Shown here: one piece after another, positions 34,661 to 47,249 of the stretch | Numbering within the stretch: the stretch's first letter is position 1 | How the letters are laid out: every line of letters begins with the position of its first letter | Source of the DNA: Tetracentron sinense | Lineage: Eukaryota; Streptophyta; Magnoliopsida; Trochodendrales; Trochodendraceae | Assembly: GCA_015143295.1 (NCBI GenBank) | Contig: CM026553.1 | Coordinates: forward strand, 3,371,912-3,435,911 | Length of the DNA stretch: 64,000 bases | Direction: 5' to 3' | Notes under the pieces: model-generated | What the model saw: only the letters and a program-made list of their open reading frames with translations | What the model was told of the DNA's origin: nothing | The model's database searches: none | Position numbers and translations under genes: made by a program

Positions 34661-36800
34661 AAAAATGGTACACTCTCAATGAACCCTCTGATTAACAGTT
34701 AGAGTATTAAAGATTAAGGAAATTCGATGACAAGAACAAAGGGCGATGGGCATGTTCCTCGCTCTTGAAGAAGTTGTGTAACTCTCTTCTCTTTGGTAAG
34801 GATTGGGTTTTGGCTTTGGCTTGATTTTCTTTGGAGATTGTAGTAGTTTTCTCCTTCCTTCCATGTTTAGCACGTCATCGGCTAGGGAGGTGCTTTTCTC
34901 TTTGGAATATTTGCTTTAGCTTTGGCTTGATTCCTCTTTGGAGAGATTTGAATCCTTTCTTTGATCTTTTTCTTCTCTTCTCGAGTCCTTGTCTCTTCTT
35001 TGATTTCTCTTTTGAGGTCTTATTCTGATTGTCTATGAATGATCTTCCTTGGCTTGAGAATCTTATTTATAGACTCTTAAGATGGAGAACATGTGGGTCC
35101 CATTTCATTAGCGATTTTAAACCCATAAAGACTTTGATGTTGGCGGGCCGACCCATTTGGTGGGTTTATGGCTTCTTCATGGACAAACCCATTTTAGTGG
35201 GTGTTAGGCCTATTTTAACTTTGACTTTGGATTGTGGGTTTTCTTCTTCGTACCCAAAACCTGGGCCGTCGGAGACCCATTTGGTCTTGATCTTGGGGTT
35301 TGGGCTTTCTACTTTGTGCTCAAACTCGGGCCACGGGAGGCCCATTTCCTGTCATTGGGCCCAATTAATTGTGCAGAACCATTTTAATGGGTCTTAAGGA
35401 TCCTTTCCCAACTTTACGGCATGTAAGGCCCTTCTTGTAAAGTTGACAGTTTTTAAGGTTCTACTGCATTTTTTTGCATTCTCATACCAACCAACCAAAT
35501 GCTCATTTTGACGCATTATTCCCCCCTTAGTCTGTTTACCACATAATCCACACTCAACACAATTCTAATCATTTTGATTCGGCCAAAATGAATACTTCCA
35601 AGCAAATCAATAGACCTTACTTGCCACTTTTCGATGCTAGCTTGAGACAACATCTACGCAAGAGAGCATAATAAGAAAAAATAGTAAGCATTAACAACAT
35701 GAAAAAATAGATTATGAGTTCAAGCCGTTATTTTTGTGCATTTTTTTTTATTACTCAGGGTGTCCCCCGCCCATTTGGATCGAAACTAATACCCGAGGAT
35801 GCGCTTAATATTCAAAAATCTTCAAATGAAGATCTGAAAAGAGTAAATCGTTTTCCCATCCCGCGAATAAGTCTCGCAATCTATGTTTTCAACCATTGGA
35901 GACTAACACCTTCCAGGAAGAGTCATTCTACTCAGTAAAAGCTATGATAGTAGCTCATGCCACCAAGGAGTGACAATTCTAAGCACAATGCCATTGAATA
36001 TGCAAATGGAGCTGTTATCGGTTCAATTTGTATTGGACCTTGTACCCTAAACTGTCACATGGTTATAGTCTTCGGTAAATTGAATTCCCCCTCTATCTTT
36101 CTTACTTGGGACTGTCTTCTCTATTTCAGTCGGAGATGAATCCACCAAGAGGTTTGGTGTATCCTGTTCAGTTTCTTGAAATTGTTTTGGTCAACATTAG
36201 CTTAGGTTTTTTTCTTTGGGGAGGAACAGAGAATAGGGGGTTCTTATTGATGGTGAATTTCAAGATTTTTTTTACAAAAAATATTCAAAATATAGATTGT
36301 ATTTTCTCGGCCAAAATAAATAAATGTGTATGGCAATTGGGAATTTATGGCTCTAATTTAAGATATAACTCTTGATAGACTAGAATAGCATAACAGAGTG
36401 GACCCTAAGGTCATGCTCAATCCTTATCCGAGATCAGGATACTTCCCTACTGTCAAACTCACCCAAAACAATATTCTTTGAATTTGCCAATTATGGAGAA
36501 CTTTCAGTTTCAGAGGTTGGAATTCCATTTGATTGGCTTCATCTCTTTACAATATCTATTTGATTGGGAAAGAGAAAAAGAAACTTTCTCGGGACATTGT
36601 TTCAGTCCAGGACAATCCATCAACTGCTAAATCACAGTTTTCAGGTCGGACAGAATATTTCCCATACAGGAGATCTACACCAAGATTAACACAAGTGGAG
36701 AACTTTTTTTTTTGGGTTAAGGAGGTACACGAATTCAAGTATATTTGACAGATTCCATACTTAAATCTATTATGATAACAGTAATAATGAGAAATCATTA
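34661..36800. other. Unassigned region with weak open stretches
   Basis: The first half (34,700-35,520) is rich in GGGCCCAT/ACCCATTT-like words and has a GC content above the local average, perhaps an LTR fragment. The second half has open plus-strand stretches of 60-89 codons (35,714-35,938; 36,106-36,375; 36,533-36,748) that I could not match to any family. I assign no gene here. Confidence 0.3.
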
Positions 36801-38359
36801 TTAATTTATCGTTTGCTCGAGTATAGTATTCCAAAAGAAAGAAAGAAAAATTTGGAGGTATGGCATTCTCAGGCTTGGGCAAAAATAATATATAGAGAAA
36901 AGGGGTATCCACTGGGATGAACATTGCTGGCATTTAGCGGTGAGCATCATCGACCATGTAGACCTTGTTTACTCTCAACGTTATGTTAAGTATCAAATTG
37001 AACTGGAAAGAGATTGAAAGCAGCTTGATCACGAGCCTTAAAATCTCAGAAAGATTTCTTCTCATAGAATACCAAATCATGCACCCCACCTTCAACTTGT
37101 GCTGCTCCTGTACGAACCTGTATAATTTGAAGGGAGTGCAGTGAAACCATATTAACCCAACATTAGCCAAGCCATAAGGGATATGGACAGTATTCTCGAT
37201 CCAAATTATGAAGACAATGCAATCATAAGGATAAGTGTAAGTGTTATTTCTTCAATGAAATTACAGTAATACATGCTTTCAGTGTCTATCTTCAACATGC
37301 TTACAAGGACACAAGAAAAAAGAAAAGACAGGAAGCTAATTATGATTACACTGGTGATTTCAGGAACATGTGTTTGGAATTAATTTAAGGGATAGAAACT
37401 TCAGTTTATAATAGACTTTAACATGTCATGATCAACATCATCATCATTTACTGCTATGCTCTCCTATTACATTTGTATTACAATGTGTAAATTAAAACAA
37501 CTGAGTATGTTAATAGCATATGTTATTAATCGATGCAATAATAATTTTCCAAAACTAGTACGACAAGCACTAAATTAACTCCTTTTTTTGTTGTTTATTT
37601 CCTTTTACCGGAAAAGACCGATAATGCCATCCACAAGTTATGATTCTTATGAACAAAGATCTGCTCAGCTGAGAAGGAGAAATATACTTATGCTACTAAG
37701 GAAAAACATTCAGATGTCTGATAAGTACAGTAACTAGCCAATTCCAATGAAAGATCAAGTATTAACCTGATGCTACATAGGGTGATGAAAATAATTTTTA
37801 TGGGCCTTTGTAGAAGGTGATGCATACTGATTTTCAAATACAGTATATCTCCATGTAGAGATTAATATCTGCAAAATCCTTTGCATAAAAATAAGATTAA
37901 GAGGTAGAGTCTAATGTTAAAACTTGCTCAAGATAACAACTATCTGAATATTGCAAGAGGTAATATATTACATTTCCTATTTTTGTGAAATTTGCACTCT
38001 TCTAAGTTTGCAAAGAAAGTATAAAAAGAACCACATCACACTCGTTCTACTATTGCTTCACTACTAATTACCATCGATAAGCTGTAACCTCAGAAGAGCC
38101 ATTTAAATGACAAAGCATAAATGCTTAGATTAAGTTAAGGACATGCAACAATAATGCCATAGAAGTTGTCATTATGAGAAATAAATAAAAGGATTGTCTG
38201 AAAGTTACTTTCACAAAGCAAAATTAAATATGAAAACGGATTTGGATTAATGTGGCTGGTCACAAGGATGAATGGCACGAAATAGGAAGTGTTGGTAGAC
38301 ATAACTAGAAAACTCTTTCCCTAAAATTGTTCTACCACTACTTTCTTGGATCTCTTTGC
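36801..38359. other. AT-rich non-coding region
   Basis: No coding, RNA or repeat feature was recognised in this stretch downstream of the IMPDH pseudogene. Confidence 0.4.
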
Positions 38360-38368
38360 ATGTAGCAC

Positions 38369-38834
38369 CTCTGTATTAAAATTTGGCGAGTCAACCCGAA
38401 ACCCGGTCAGGTTTCAGGTCGAGTTTGAGGTAAAACTCGAAAGTGACGCTGAAAACAAAGTTAACTCACCCCGACCCGCTCTGACTCGCCCGAGTTATGT
38501 ACTTTTTTTGTTATGACAAAAAATCGAGTAAAAGCGGCCTACCCGAGTGAACAAATTATGTTTTTTATTTTATTTTAACACACTCCACCCACTCTTAGTA
38601 TAATTACAAAACAAAAGGGAAGTGTTTAGTATATATTAAATTATATATCTCATTTTAGGCATGTTTTTATCATTAATTTTAAATTTATACCATATATATA
38701 GTATTAGAAAGATATTATATATGTTCGAGTTTTAGGTGTCATTACTCGGATGAGTTTTGTCCGAGTTTCCAAGTTGACTCTACTCAGCAAGGTTCCGAGT
38801 CAAGTCGAGTTGAGTTTTCGGGTTTTAAAACACT
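38369..38834. mobile_element. 466-bp non-autonomous DNA element with 9-bp TSD
   Basis: The nine bases ATGTAGCAC occur directly before (38,360-38,368) and after (38,835-38,843). The termini are loosely inverted: CTGTATTAAAATTTGG on the left, and GTGTTTTAAAACCCG from the reverse complement of the right. The interior is rich in CGAGT/ACTCG words near both ends (AAACTCG, GAGTCAAGTCGAGTTGAG). A 9-bp TSD suggests a Mutator-type element; an 8-bp hAT reading is also possible. Confidence 0.72.
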
Positions 38835-38849
38835 ATGTAGCACAATCCA

Positions 38850-39592
38850 TATGTGCAGAATCCCAAAATATAGTTGATGCAAAGTCAGAATAGTACTATT
38901 TGGTTTTTGTTCCTGTCTAAATGACTCCTTCATTCATGTCATAACAGAAGCAGAAGTTGGACCTGCAATAACAATTTCAGATATTAATAGCACTGCATTT
39001 CTACAGCTACAAAAGATATCATTACTGGCTAATGTCAGGTTTAGCAATCCTGCACAAAAAGGATTCTCCTTTTTGTTACAACTGTGAGCCAGGATACCCC
39101 CATTTGAGAACTGTGTTAATTGCTTTTTTTCTGGCCAGCGCACGCTCGTCATTCACTCTTCCGCTAGATTCACATCTTACATAAAATTTTGCTCAATTGC
39201 TGGCCTAAAACTTCTCCCTTTGATACAAACTCTAATCCACCGGAGACTGGTGGCCCTTGGCTTTTTCATATTGAATTTTAAATAATGAGAGGTGAGCTTT
39301 TTGTCAACTCAAATTCCAGTAGTTTGCTAAATTCCCATGCGAAATTTCTTTTTAGTTCAGAAGATAGAATATCGCATTTGTAATGCGATGGTCATTGGTT
39401 TGACCATCCTTCATTTTTTGGCCAAGACACTAGACTTCTTCTTGGAAGAGCTTCATCTTTTTTGCAGACAGAGCCATGACGTATTTCTTAATATAAATAC
39501 TATATGTATGCACATTGTTATAGCAGTAACAAACAGCAAAATTATGCTCATAGCTTAGTTAAACGTAAAATAACATTAAATCTAAGCCATAC
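38850..39592. other. Expected place of the last IMPDH exon; none found
   Basis: The final IMPDH exon should encode about 25 residues ending near SYEKKSF. A minus-strand stretch at 39,060-39,150 shows only a vague resemblance (NGG, KKENPF) and I do not call it. The donor after exon 3 is intact, so the exon was lost or has decayed. Confidence 0.4.
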
Positions 39593-39850
39593 CTCTAGCC
39601 TCAGTACCCTTGATCTTAAGAGATTGTGAGCAGACTCAAGAGAGGATGCACCAAGATCCTGGAATCCTTGCTTGACTGCTTGCATCGTGTAAGGAATAAA
39701 TTTTAACACAGAACCTTTGTCTGCCACTGCTCCTACAACTCCCTGAGCAACCTTTAGCTTAGCTGCATCACCCAAGTATCGGACATCACTCCCCTTTGTC
39801 ATTGCTTCTAGGGAGCCCATGCCTCTATACTTTTTAATTCTACGACCACC
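39593..39850 (-). pseudogene. IMPDH pseudogene, third visible exon (flap to C-terminal helices)
   Basis: 258 bp, 86 codons, after acceptor GCTTTACCAG and before donor GTATGG. It encodes GGRRIKKYRGMGSLEAMTKG (mobile flap Arg/Tyr region), then DVRYLGDAAKLKVAQGVVGA, KGSVLKFIPYTMQAVKQGFQ and SAHNLLRSRVLRLE. The frame is open and the sequence is very close to the plant consensus, in contrast to the broken middle exon. Confidence 0.92.
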
Positions 39851-40567
39851 CTGGTAAAGCAAAAATGTTAGGAGAAATAATGCAAAAAATTAAGTCACTA
39901 AAGGACAGGCATGTAGCACACTTCAGTGGGGAAAAGGGAAAAACTCAATGGTATGAAAGAACTCTAAGCATAAGGACTTTGCCTATTAAAAAATGGGAAA
40001 ATAAGAGATCAATGATTTTATGCAAATACATACAGGGGAATGCTACCCTTCCCAACTAAAAGAATAGGTTAGCATCGTCCACATTTTACTTAACTTAAAT
40101 TATCCTTTAGACTCTCTCGGCTATCTCAAATTTTTCTCGCAGGTTCCTATCATGGAAAACTCCTCTGAACAAAAGAACGGAGAAGAGGGAACCCATCTCC
40201 TTCCCTCCCTCTCTCAAAAGAACAAGCTGAAAATAGGCATCTCCGATGATTAAGGTTCAATAATGAAGCTTCGTTCTTGAATTAGAAAGAAAAGCAGTTC
40301 CAGGGGGTTAAGAATCAAATAAAACAAGGGTTCAGAGAATGGGGGAGTTGAAGGGTGATATTAATGGCACAGAAAAATTATTGCATTGGAAAAAAGAAAG
40401 CTCACGGGTTTGGAATTACTTAAAGAATAAATCCTAGAACTGGGATATACTGGATTGATGATTTATCATCAATCCTGAAAACTCTTGTTATATTCCTTGA
40501 AGAGTCGATCATGATAATTGGATTTCATTGTTGATTGATTAATCATTTTTATGTTTTCGTGTAATTG
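39851..40567. other. IMPDH intron sequence
   Basis: Intron between the middle and third exons; no separate feature was recognised before the LINE fragment. Confidence 0.4.
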
Positions 40568-41333
40568 CTTTTTTTTTTATTGATAAAAAGATAAACTATA
40601 TCAGAAATTAGAGGAATATATAAGAGAATGTTCAACAAGAAGTGAACCTGCCAGACAAAGGAGCCAAAACTAGAAAGGCCATACAAAGACAAACAAGAAA
40701 GAACCCACCCAATGCCAAGCAAAGATAATAATCCAAACTCCTCTCAATCCCCCCCAATCCGAAACAGAGACAAAATGACTTTTTTGAGATGATAGATATA
40801 ATATACTCGACCGGCTTAGATCTATCCTTAAAAAAAACCCAAATATTTCAGTCATCCCAAAAACACCAACAAACAGTGTCTGGGATCAGCCTCCAATGAA
40901 AGATATAATGTACTTGACTGGCTTAGATCTGTCCTAAAAAAAGCCAACTATTTCTCTCACCCCAGAGACACCAACTAACAGCGCCTAGGATGAGCCTCCA
41001 CAAGACAACCCATGGGTATGTCCACATTTCGCAAGATCCAACTGGCAATGAAGTCCCTGAAGCAAAGGGGAAAGACCCACTAAACCCCTAGACAAGATAG
41101 GAAATGCTCCCATACCATCTACCAAAGGAGCAGTAGAACAAATGATCAATCCGTTCATGCACAACCAAGCAAAACAAGCACCTATTTGCTAATCTCCAGC
41201 CTCTCTTTTTCAAGTGATCCAGTGCAATGATCTTGACCAAAGCTGCAGTCCAGAGGAAGAACGAAAACTTTAATTGAATACCAGGATTCTGGAAGACTGA
41301 GTAATACCTACTAGAACCATTTATTCCTTTCAT
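40568..41333 (-). mobile_element. 5'-truncated LINE (L1-type) 3' end
   Basis: The minus strand has an open stretch (41,088-41,333) with KFSFFLWTAALVKI, LKKRGWRLANRCLFC and ERIDHLFYCSFGR. This is the zf-RVT cysteine/histidine domain found at the C-terminus of plant LINE ORF2. About 500 bp of 3' untranslated sequence follow, ending in a poly(A) tract (poly-T at about 40,568-40,579 on the plus strand). The 5' side is truncated, as is common for LINEs. No TSD was identified. Confidence 0.8.
40790..41005 (-). repeat. Direct duplication of about 109 bp in the LINE 3' UTR
   Basis: Two copies (40,790-40,895 and 40,899-41,005) share GATATAAT-TACT-GAC-GGCTTAGATCT and end with GGATCAGCCTCCA / GGATGAGCCTCCA. 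They are diverged, so the duplication is old or was inherited from the source LINE. Confidence 0.8.
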
Positions 41334-41339
41334 TTATCT

Positions 41340-42236
41340 CTTGCCTTCTATTCTCTTAGGGTTTTAATGAGGATATCTCTGAATACTCAAAGTTTCATAT
41401 TTGAGACGAGTTACCAAGAAACTGCTCGAATTTTAGCAAAAGACTTGAATTAGCAGTTTTTGACCACTCTAACCCCGCTCTTGATCGAATGTGGAGACAA
41501 GGAATCTTTGTTATTCCCTTCATGACTCTTATAGGCATAACGAATTCATGGGACAAGGAATTCTGTGAGGAAAAGGAAGGGCGGATGTGTCTCTAAGATC
41601 TGACTGAGAACCGAGGCTTGTCATCTCAAAGTCTGCCATTTCTAATTAGGATTATTGGGATTAACAGAACCAAGGCGAGCCAAAGCCTAATGTAATCATC
41701 CAATTCCCAATCATTCAGGAATCTTAATTGAAATGAGCTATCTAAGCTCGTGAAATTAATAAAATTTTACTCTACTGATCAAATTAAAGAAAAAAATTAA
41801 TAAATTCAAATTTAAGATTTAGGGTCAATGAGGGGGTCCTGAAGAAGCACCTTGCCATTGGATAGCACCAAAGAATACTAAACGGTTACAGTCTGGGGCA
41901 TAACTCTCTAAACTGCTTAGTCCAAAGCCCAGAAAATCTCATCTGAAGTCTGGCTCTTCAGTCTGGAGCAAATTCGGAGTAAAATTAATTTGAAAAAATG
42001 GGGTATAAAAGCCGTCTAGAATTTCAATCCCTAGAAACACTGTTCTGCAATCTTAGAAGCTCAATGAAGTGATTGATCTTAATCATCTACTTCGTGGCCA
42101 ATGAATATCAAAATATAAACCACAACTATCCAGCTAATGGCTCTTGTCATGGAGAAAAGTATTGAAGTACAGAGAGCTAACAAAGAAATGTGTCCATCTA
42201 CTTGGTGATGGAAAGAAGACATTTGGTTCATAAATG
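41340..42236. other. IMPDH intron sequence
   Basis: No supported feature was recognised; ordinary AT-rich intron sequence. Confidence 0.35.
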
Positions 42237-42475
42237 GAGTCGGGCAGGGTAAGGGGGGGCTAGTGCCCCCCTGAACTTTTGAGGGAAAAAACAACTAAGT
42301 TTATACTTATATAGTTATATTATATAATTTAAGAAGGCATAGGCATGGGGTGATGGGGGACAGCAGCCCCCATGAACTTCTGAAAAAAAAAAACCAAGTT
42401 TTATACTATATTACTTAATTTAAGAGGGCATAGCCATGGCCAAGGGGGCAGCTGCCACCTAACTTATAAAATAAA
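42237..42475. repeat. Tandem repeat of about 90-100 bp with G/C-rich hairpin core
   Basis: Two and a half units, each with a GGGGGCTAGTGCCCCCC-type hairpin, the phrase CATGAACTTCTGA or CTGAACTTTTGA, and an AAGTTTATACT-ATATAATTTAAG tail followed by AGGCATAG-CATGG. They lie in an IMPDH intron. Possibly the end region of a decayed DNA transposon. Confidence 0.7.
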
Positions 42476-42479
42476 ATAA

Positions 42480-45397
42480 AAATTACAATGGACACAAACG
42501 GACGAGATGGCCCACACAAAAAAAAAAATTGGTGGTGGACCAAGAATATTTCGTACCCATCTAATCATTCTTCGCAAACCCATCAATAATGATTACTACC
42601 ATTATCAATCAACCATTGATTGCCCCTCTACAAGAAAACCCTTGCTACGCCCCTGAATGGAATCTATGTAGGTCAACCACAGGTCCATAACACTTATGAA
42701 AAGCGAATGAGAAATGACTTATGCCTACCTTCCAAATGCTACAGTTACTATTCAAGCAAAATTGGTGACCCCAACTGCTGTTTCTTCCAGTTTTGTTCAA
42801 GTTTGGGGCCCAGTAATGTCAAGTTGTATCCATTCCTTGAGGACATAGTATTTGGTGTTGTTCCCCCGATAGATAATTCAAGTGGGTCCAACTTGGGAAA
42901 CTATGGGAAGCCCAATAGTCACAATTGAATGGAGTTATTTGCTTCAGTTAAACACAACATACGCCAAAATGTAGTTTTATGAACGGGCTTCCTGAAAAAC
43001 TTAGAATAGAGATCCAAGATCACTAGAAACATTCGACCTAGATCGAGCTGCATGTCTTGTTGGTAAACATATACACACATGTAGCAAACATATAAGCACA
43101 CAGATTTGGAGGGCCATAAATCAATGGTTCTACATAGGAGTGTATACACAGAGCATAGAGCACGCACGTGCATACGTATGTGGATTGCAGAGGACCCTAG
43201 ACTGAAACTATTTTATGGGTCACATACACAAGCACATGCACACTCAGACACGAATATATAATTGTACACACGTATAGACCCACAATATTTCATGGGTCCC
43301 CCATAGGAGCTCTCCTAATTCAAAAATCAATAAGATTTTTCTCAATCAACAAATCCAATGTATTCTTCCTAACAATCATAAGACGATATAATGGTAAAAA
43401 AGAATGTAGAAATTTTGCATTTTCCAACCTTTTGGGTTCGAATTGGAAAAAAAAAATTGTAGATCCACGAAATATGAAAGGCATTTGAATTGCAAAGCTG
43501 TAACTACATCGAGCTGCATGACGATTTTAAACTTACCTTGAAATGCGTAACTTTCATTCAAATGTCCCGAATTTCCACCTCAAAGAAACAAGAGCCAAGG
43601 GAATTCCAAAAGTTAAAATATCGGCCGAGATTTAACACTTCGCATGACAATTCATATTATGAGTTATGACTGTTCTGTTTTGAAATTACAATTTATCCAA
43701 AATCTTGATATAAAAAATTATTTTTTGACCGAATAAGTGAATAACCAATTGATGTAATCCCAGTAAATCCCTTTTCGTTCTTTCTTTCTTTCGTTCTTTT
43801 TTTTTCTTTTGTGTGGTTTGGTAGTGTTATTTAATGAGAATCAACCATTTCAGAAATGGTCAATCAAATCTAAAAAATATGGGAGAAATCAATAGCATAT
43901 GGTAGTTTTCAACCCACTATTTCTTTCTTTGAGTTTTCTTCTCATTATGCTGTTTTGCGGCTTTTGCCATAAAATTTAACATCTATTAACTTCATTATGA
44001 CTAAATGCATAAGATGTATGGATCTATGATGCACTATCACTAAATTTGAGGACGATTTGTCAAAGCTATATTACTAATGTTTACATCTTAAATCATTATC
44101 CATAAACATATGCATGACCACCATGTTTTTTGCAAGAAAGATAAATCTTTCATTCTTATTTAATTATAATAGAAACTAATTTTGAAAAGTATGTGCACAA
44201 AAAAAATAGATCAACAGACATTAGTAGGCCATTAAATATTTCAGCCAAAATGCCGAATATTTTGGTACATCAAATTTGTAAAGTAAAATTATTTTTATAC
44301 AAGGAAAAATTATAAAACCTGATTAATTAGGATACATGTTATTGTATTATTTGAGTTCATTTACTAAGGTTATATGGCACTGAATATGTTAGTTGCAAAC
44401 AATGCTTGAATGTAATTTAGATGTTCAAGGACCATATATGTCAATCGACGAGTATTTTTGCCCTCTAAGCTTGTCTTACTTATTGCACATGATTGTTTTT
44501 CTCAGTATTTTGACTTTTGAATGTATAATCATGTCTCCTTTGGCATTTCATGTATTAGAACAGAGAGTTCCAATGAATTTCATGTCTTCCCCAATTTTTC
44601 TCACAACTGCAAAAATATTACACCAAATCCTGAAACTTTCTCGTGAAATATCCCATTTCCTCAGTGCAAAATCTTCCATTAAATTGACGTTAAAAAACAT
44701 GGCTGCATGTTCTCTTACTAAGCACGGAAACACACACTCAAAAAAATATAAAATAAAATTAACGACTCTAGAGCAACAACACCGATAAAACACACAAAGA
44801 ATGACCTGAATGTATATCATCTTCTGTAAGTTCCTCACCAGTTATTGGAGAAATCTTATTTACATGTTAATCTGTTAAAGCCGAAAAATTATAAAACTTG
44901 CTAAGAAACACCATCAATGGATTCTTCAAACTCCCACAAGGGCAGGCTGCCATTCAAGGTAGAAAGCTAAAACGACGCAGGGGCACCCTAGCAACATCAT
45001 TTTTTTCTCTAAGCTTCACTCAGACCTAGAGTACCCTAAGCGGAACTTGCAGCACAGCTTGGAGGCAACTTCAAATATTAATTCTACAATCAAGAAACCT
45101 ATGCCAGAATGTTCTTTGCTTCCAAATATTCCCATTGACATCCATATTAGGGGAAAACAGCTGAAGTGCACATGAAAAAAGATATGTAAAAATAACGAAA
45201 GAAACAACTTCAGAATGCAATATAAATAATAATACCAACTAGAGTTAACAGGTATATGTTTCTAACTTTAGTTATAACATAATTAACATAAGAAACAGGA
45301 ACTCACTATTGAGGTGCACTAGGAAGGAATAATTCAATTATTGGCATGATCAACACATTTATTATTAGTACCACTGTTCTTCATAGGGCTAATGTAC
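42480..45397. other. Long IMPDH intron, no gene seen
   Basis: Open stretches of 60-131 codons occur on both strands (for example 44,393-44,788 plus and 44,548-44,838 minus, which overlap each other), but none resembles a known family and they lack gene-like context. I see nothing further to support. Confidence 0.35.
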
Positions 45398-45577
45398 CTG
45401 ATATTCGTAAATTCAAGGAGCCTCATTACTGCCAGCTAAGAAGCTCCCCATCATAACGGTAGATGCCCCAAGTACCAAAGCCTTGACAATGTGTCCAGAG
45501 TTTGCAATACCACCATCAGCAATAACAGGCACACCACTTTGCTCAGCAATAGATGAAACCTTGTAAACAGCTGTCGC
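45398..45577 (-). pseudogene. IMPDH pseudogene, middle exon with premature stop
   Basis: 180 bp, 60 codons, phase 0 at both ends. Acceptor CACTAG and donor GTACAT are canonical. It encodes [20 protein letters not shown], then [20 protein letters not shown], then [13 protein letters not shown], followed by TGA and IYEYQ. The stop replaces the Gly codon (GGA to TGA) and removes the NAD/flap region and C-terminus from any translation product. Confidence 0.92.
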
Positions 45578-46499
45578 CTAGTGTTAAAAGGAAGAATAAT
45601 GTTTAGATTCTATAATGGAGTATACAATCCTCACAAATGAAAGAAACCTTCAGGTCATATCATCAACAATTTCTTATGGTAATAATCTACAAGAGATATT
45701 CTAGACTCTAGAAACATAAATAACATAATATGCATAGTTTTAATGCATTGATCGAGGATAAGAAATGTCCGCATAAAAGTTAATATATTAATAAACATGT
45801 GCATCTTTACATTAATATCCACAAGAATTACAATTGTTCTTGATTTTATCAGATTGAAATGAGAATGCACCCATAGAGAATTGTACATGAGCCCAGAATA
45901 TATGCAATAAAATAAGATGTGCAATTTGCTCAGTAAGAATCGAAATACAAATAAAAATGGAACTATGAAAAAAATAATTTAAGAAACATCATGGCAGCTG
46001 CACTGATAAAGGTCATTTGGGCACAAAGGTAATGTAGGCAAATTTTAGTAAGTATGGAAGGACCAGAATAGAATGAGATTATTAGAAATTGAATCTACCA
46101 AACTTTAGAGCATTTTGGTCTTAGTTGAAACAAGAAAATTTTTGTGTTGGTGTAAAATAGATAAAAACAAGGGGAGGGATAATGATTTTATTCGGACTGG
46201 ATCCGAATTGGATTCTAATCTTACACAATAACATAACTAAAGGTGTCGAACTCAGATTGAGGAGTTCAAAGTCCTTGATCTTGAATAAAACCTGGATCTA
46301 CCAGATATTTAATCGAATCACATTTGAAATTAGGGCCAGGGCCAAATCCAATCTGAATAGGTTTGGATTACAGCCCTAATATCAACTTACCGTCGATAAT
46401 GTTTTGGCAATGCAATCAAACTTGCTTCGCCAGTTAACTGTTTTAGTATTTACCACTGCACTCCGATAAAAAGCTACAATCTATATCTATAAGATGATG
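45578..46499. other. IMPDH intron between middle exon and decayed exon copy
   Basis: No feature was recognised. Confidence 0.35.
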
Positions 46500-46875
46500 A
46501 TGATAATATGTGACCTGCCCTCTTCCCTCCTGCGTGGTGCAAATGGACCATCCCAACCCTCAAACCAGAATCTGATTTTGTGCCTCATTGCCACCAATCA
46601 TCTCTATCTGATCAACTTCCCTTGTGAACTCTCTAGAACCACCACATTCGCTCCTGCCTTCACTAGATGCTCCAACCTCTCCTTATCATGTTCCCTCGTC
46701 CCCATGGCCGCTCCCACCATGAATTCACCATCCGTCCCAAGCCACGGAAGCCCTAGTTTCGGAAACCCATGAATCCTCTCCATTATCAAATTTACAACCT
46801 CACCATCTCGCTCACTTGCTAAAGGTATGTAATCAAGCTTCTTCCCAGCTATTGCTCAAGCAAATAGCTTGACAG
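46500..46875 (-). pseudogene. Second, decayed copy of the large IMPDH exon
   Basis: The minus strand matches the 50,250-50,880 exon in the same orientation over its 3' two thirds, including [20 protein letters not shown] and [20 protein letters not shown]. Several short segments of about 8-40 bp are missing, for example the part encoding the EVCAA end and the TYPELDVIGG part. It ends abruptly near 46,875, so the 5' part including most of the CBS-like region is absent. It lies within the first visible intron of the other copy, 3.7 kb downstream, so it is a tandem duplicate of part of the gene that has since decayed. Confidence 0.88.
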
Positions 46876-47241
46876 AGCCGCATGTGTGCTGTCTGCAGCT
46901 GGAACATTTAGTAGACTGTAAATATGGTCCAGTGGCACAGCAAGAGTGGCTGGTTGGTGGACACAAATATGGTTCGGTGTCGCAGCAAGAGAGGTTGTGT
47001 AGAACATTGGTGTGGTCTATAGTCGCAGCATGATGAGTGATGGCTTCTTGTGGGCCAATTAGAAGGTGCAACGCGTCCCCACAGCAGGAGTCTCAAAACT
47101 CGAGTAGGCCCTCTCATGTGTGATCAGATCAAAAGATCTGATGTGATCGATGGGTGGTTGTACACATAGTTAGTATATCCGCGTATTATACGCGAACAAT
47201 ACGTATAATTCATAATCCATCCAATTCGTCTGTATTATTCA
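46876..47241. other. Intron sequence with a 48-bp imperfect duplication
   Basis: The phrase AATATGGT followed by GTG-C-CAGCAAGAG occurs at about 46,920 and 46,968. Nothing else was recognised. Confidence 0.35.
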
Positions 47242-47249
47242 AATATACG

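Noticed and set aside
34676-35397. Open frames near GGGCCCAT-rich sequence, possible gene or LTR
   Set aside because: No protein family recognised and no paired LTR ends or TSD found; left unassigned.
35714-36748. Series of plus-strand open stretches that might form one gene
   Set aside because: They are in different frames, have no recognised motif, and no clear splice signals connect them.
38934-39152. Possible last IMPDH exon on the minus strand
   Set aside because: Only a few residues (NGG, KKENPF) resemble the IMPDH C-terminus, and no well-placed acceptor fits; similarity is within chance.
44393-44838. Overlapping open frames of 131 and 96 codons on opposite strands
   Set aside because: Low-complexity residues, no family match, located in an AT-rich intron; likely chance.
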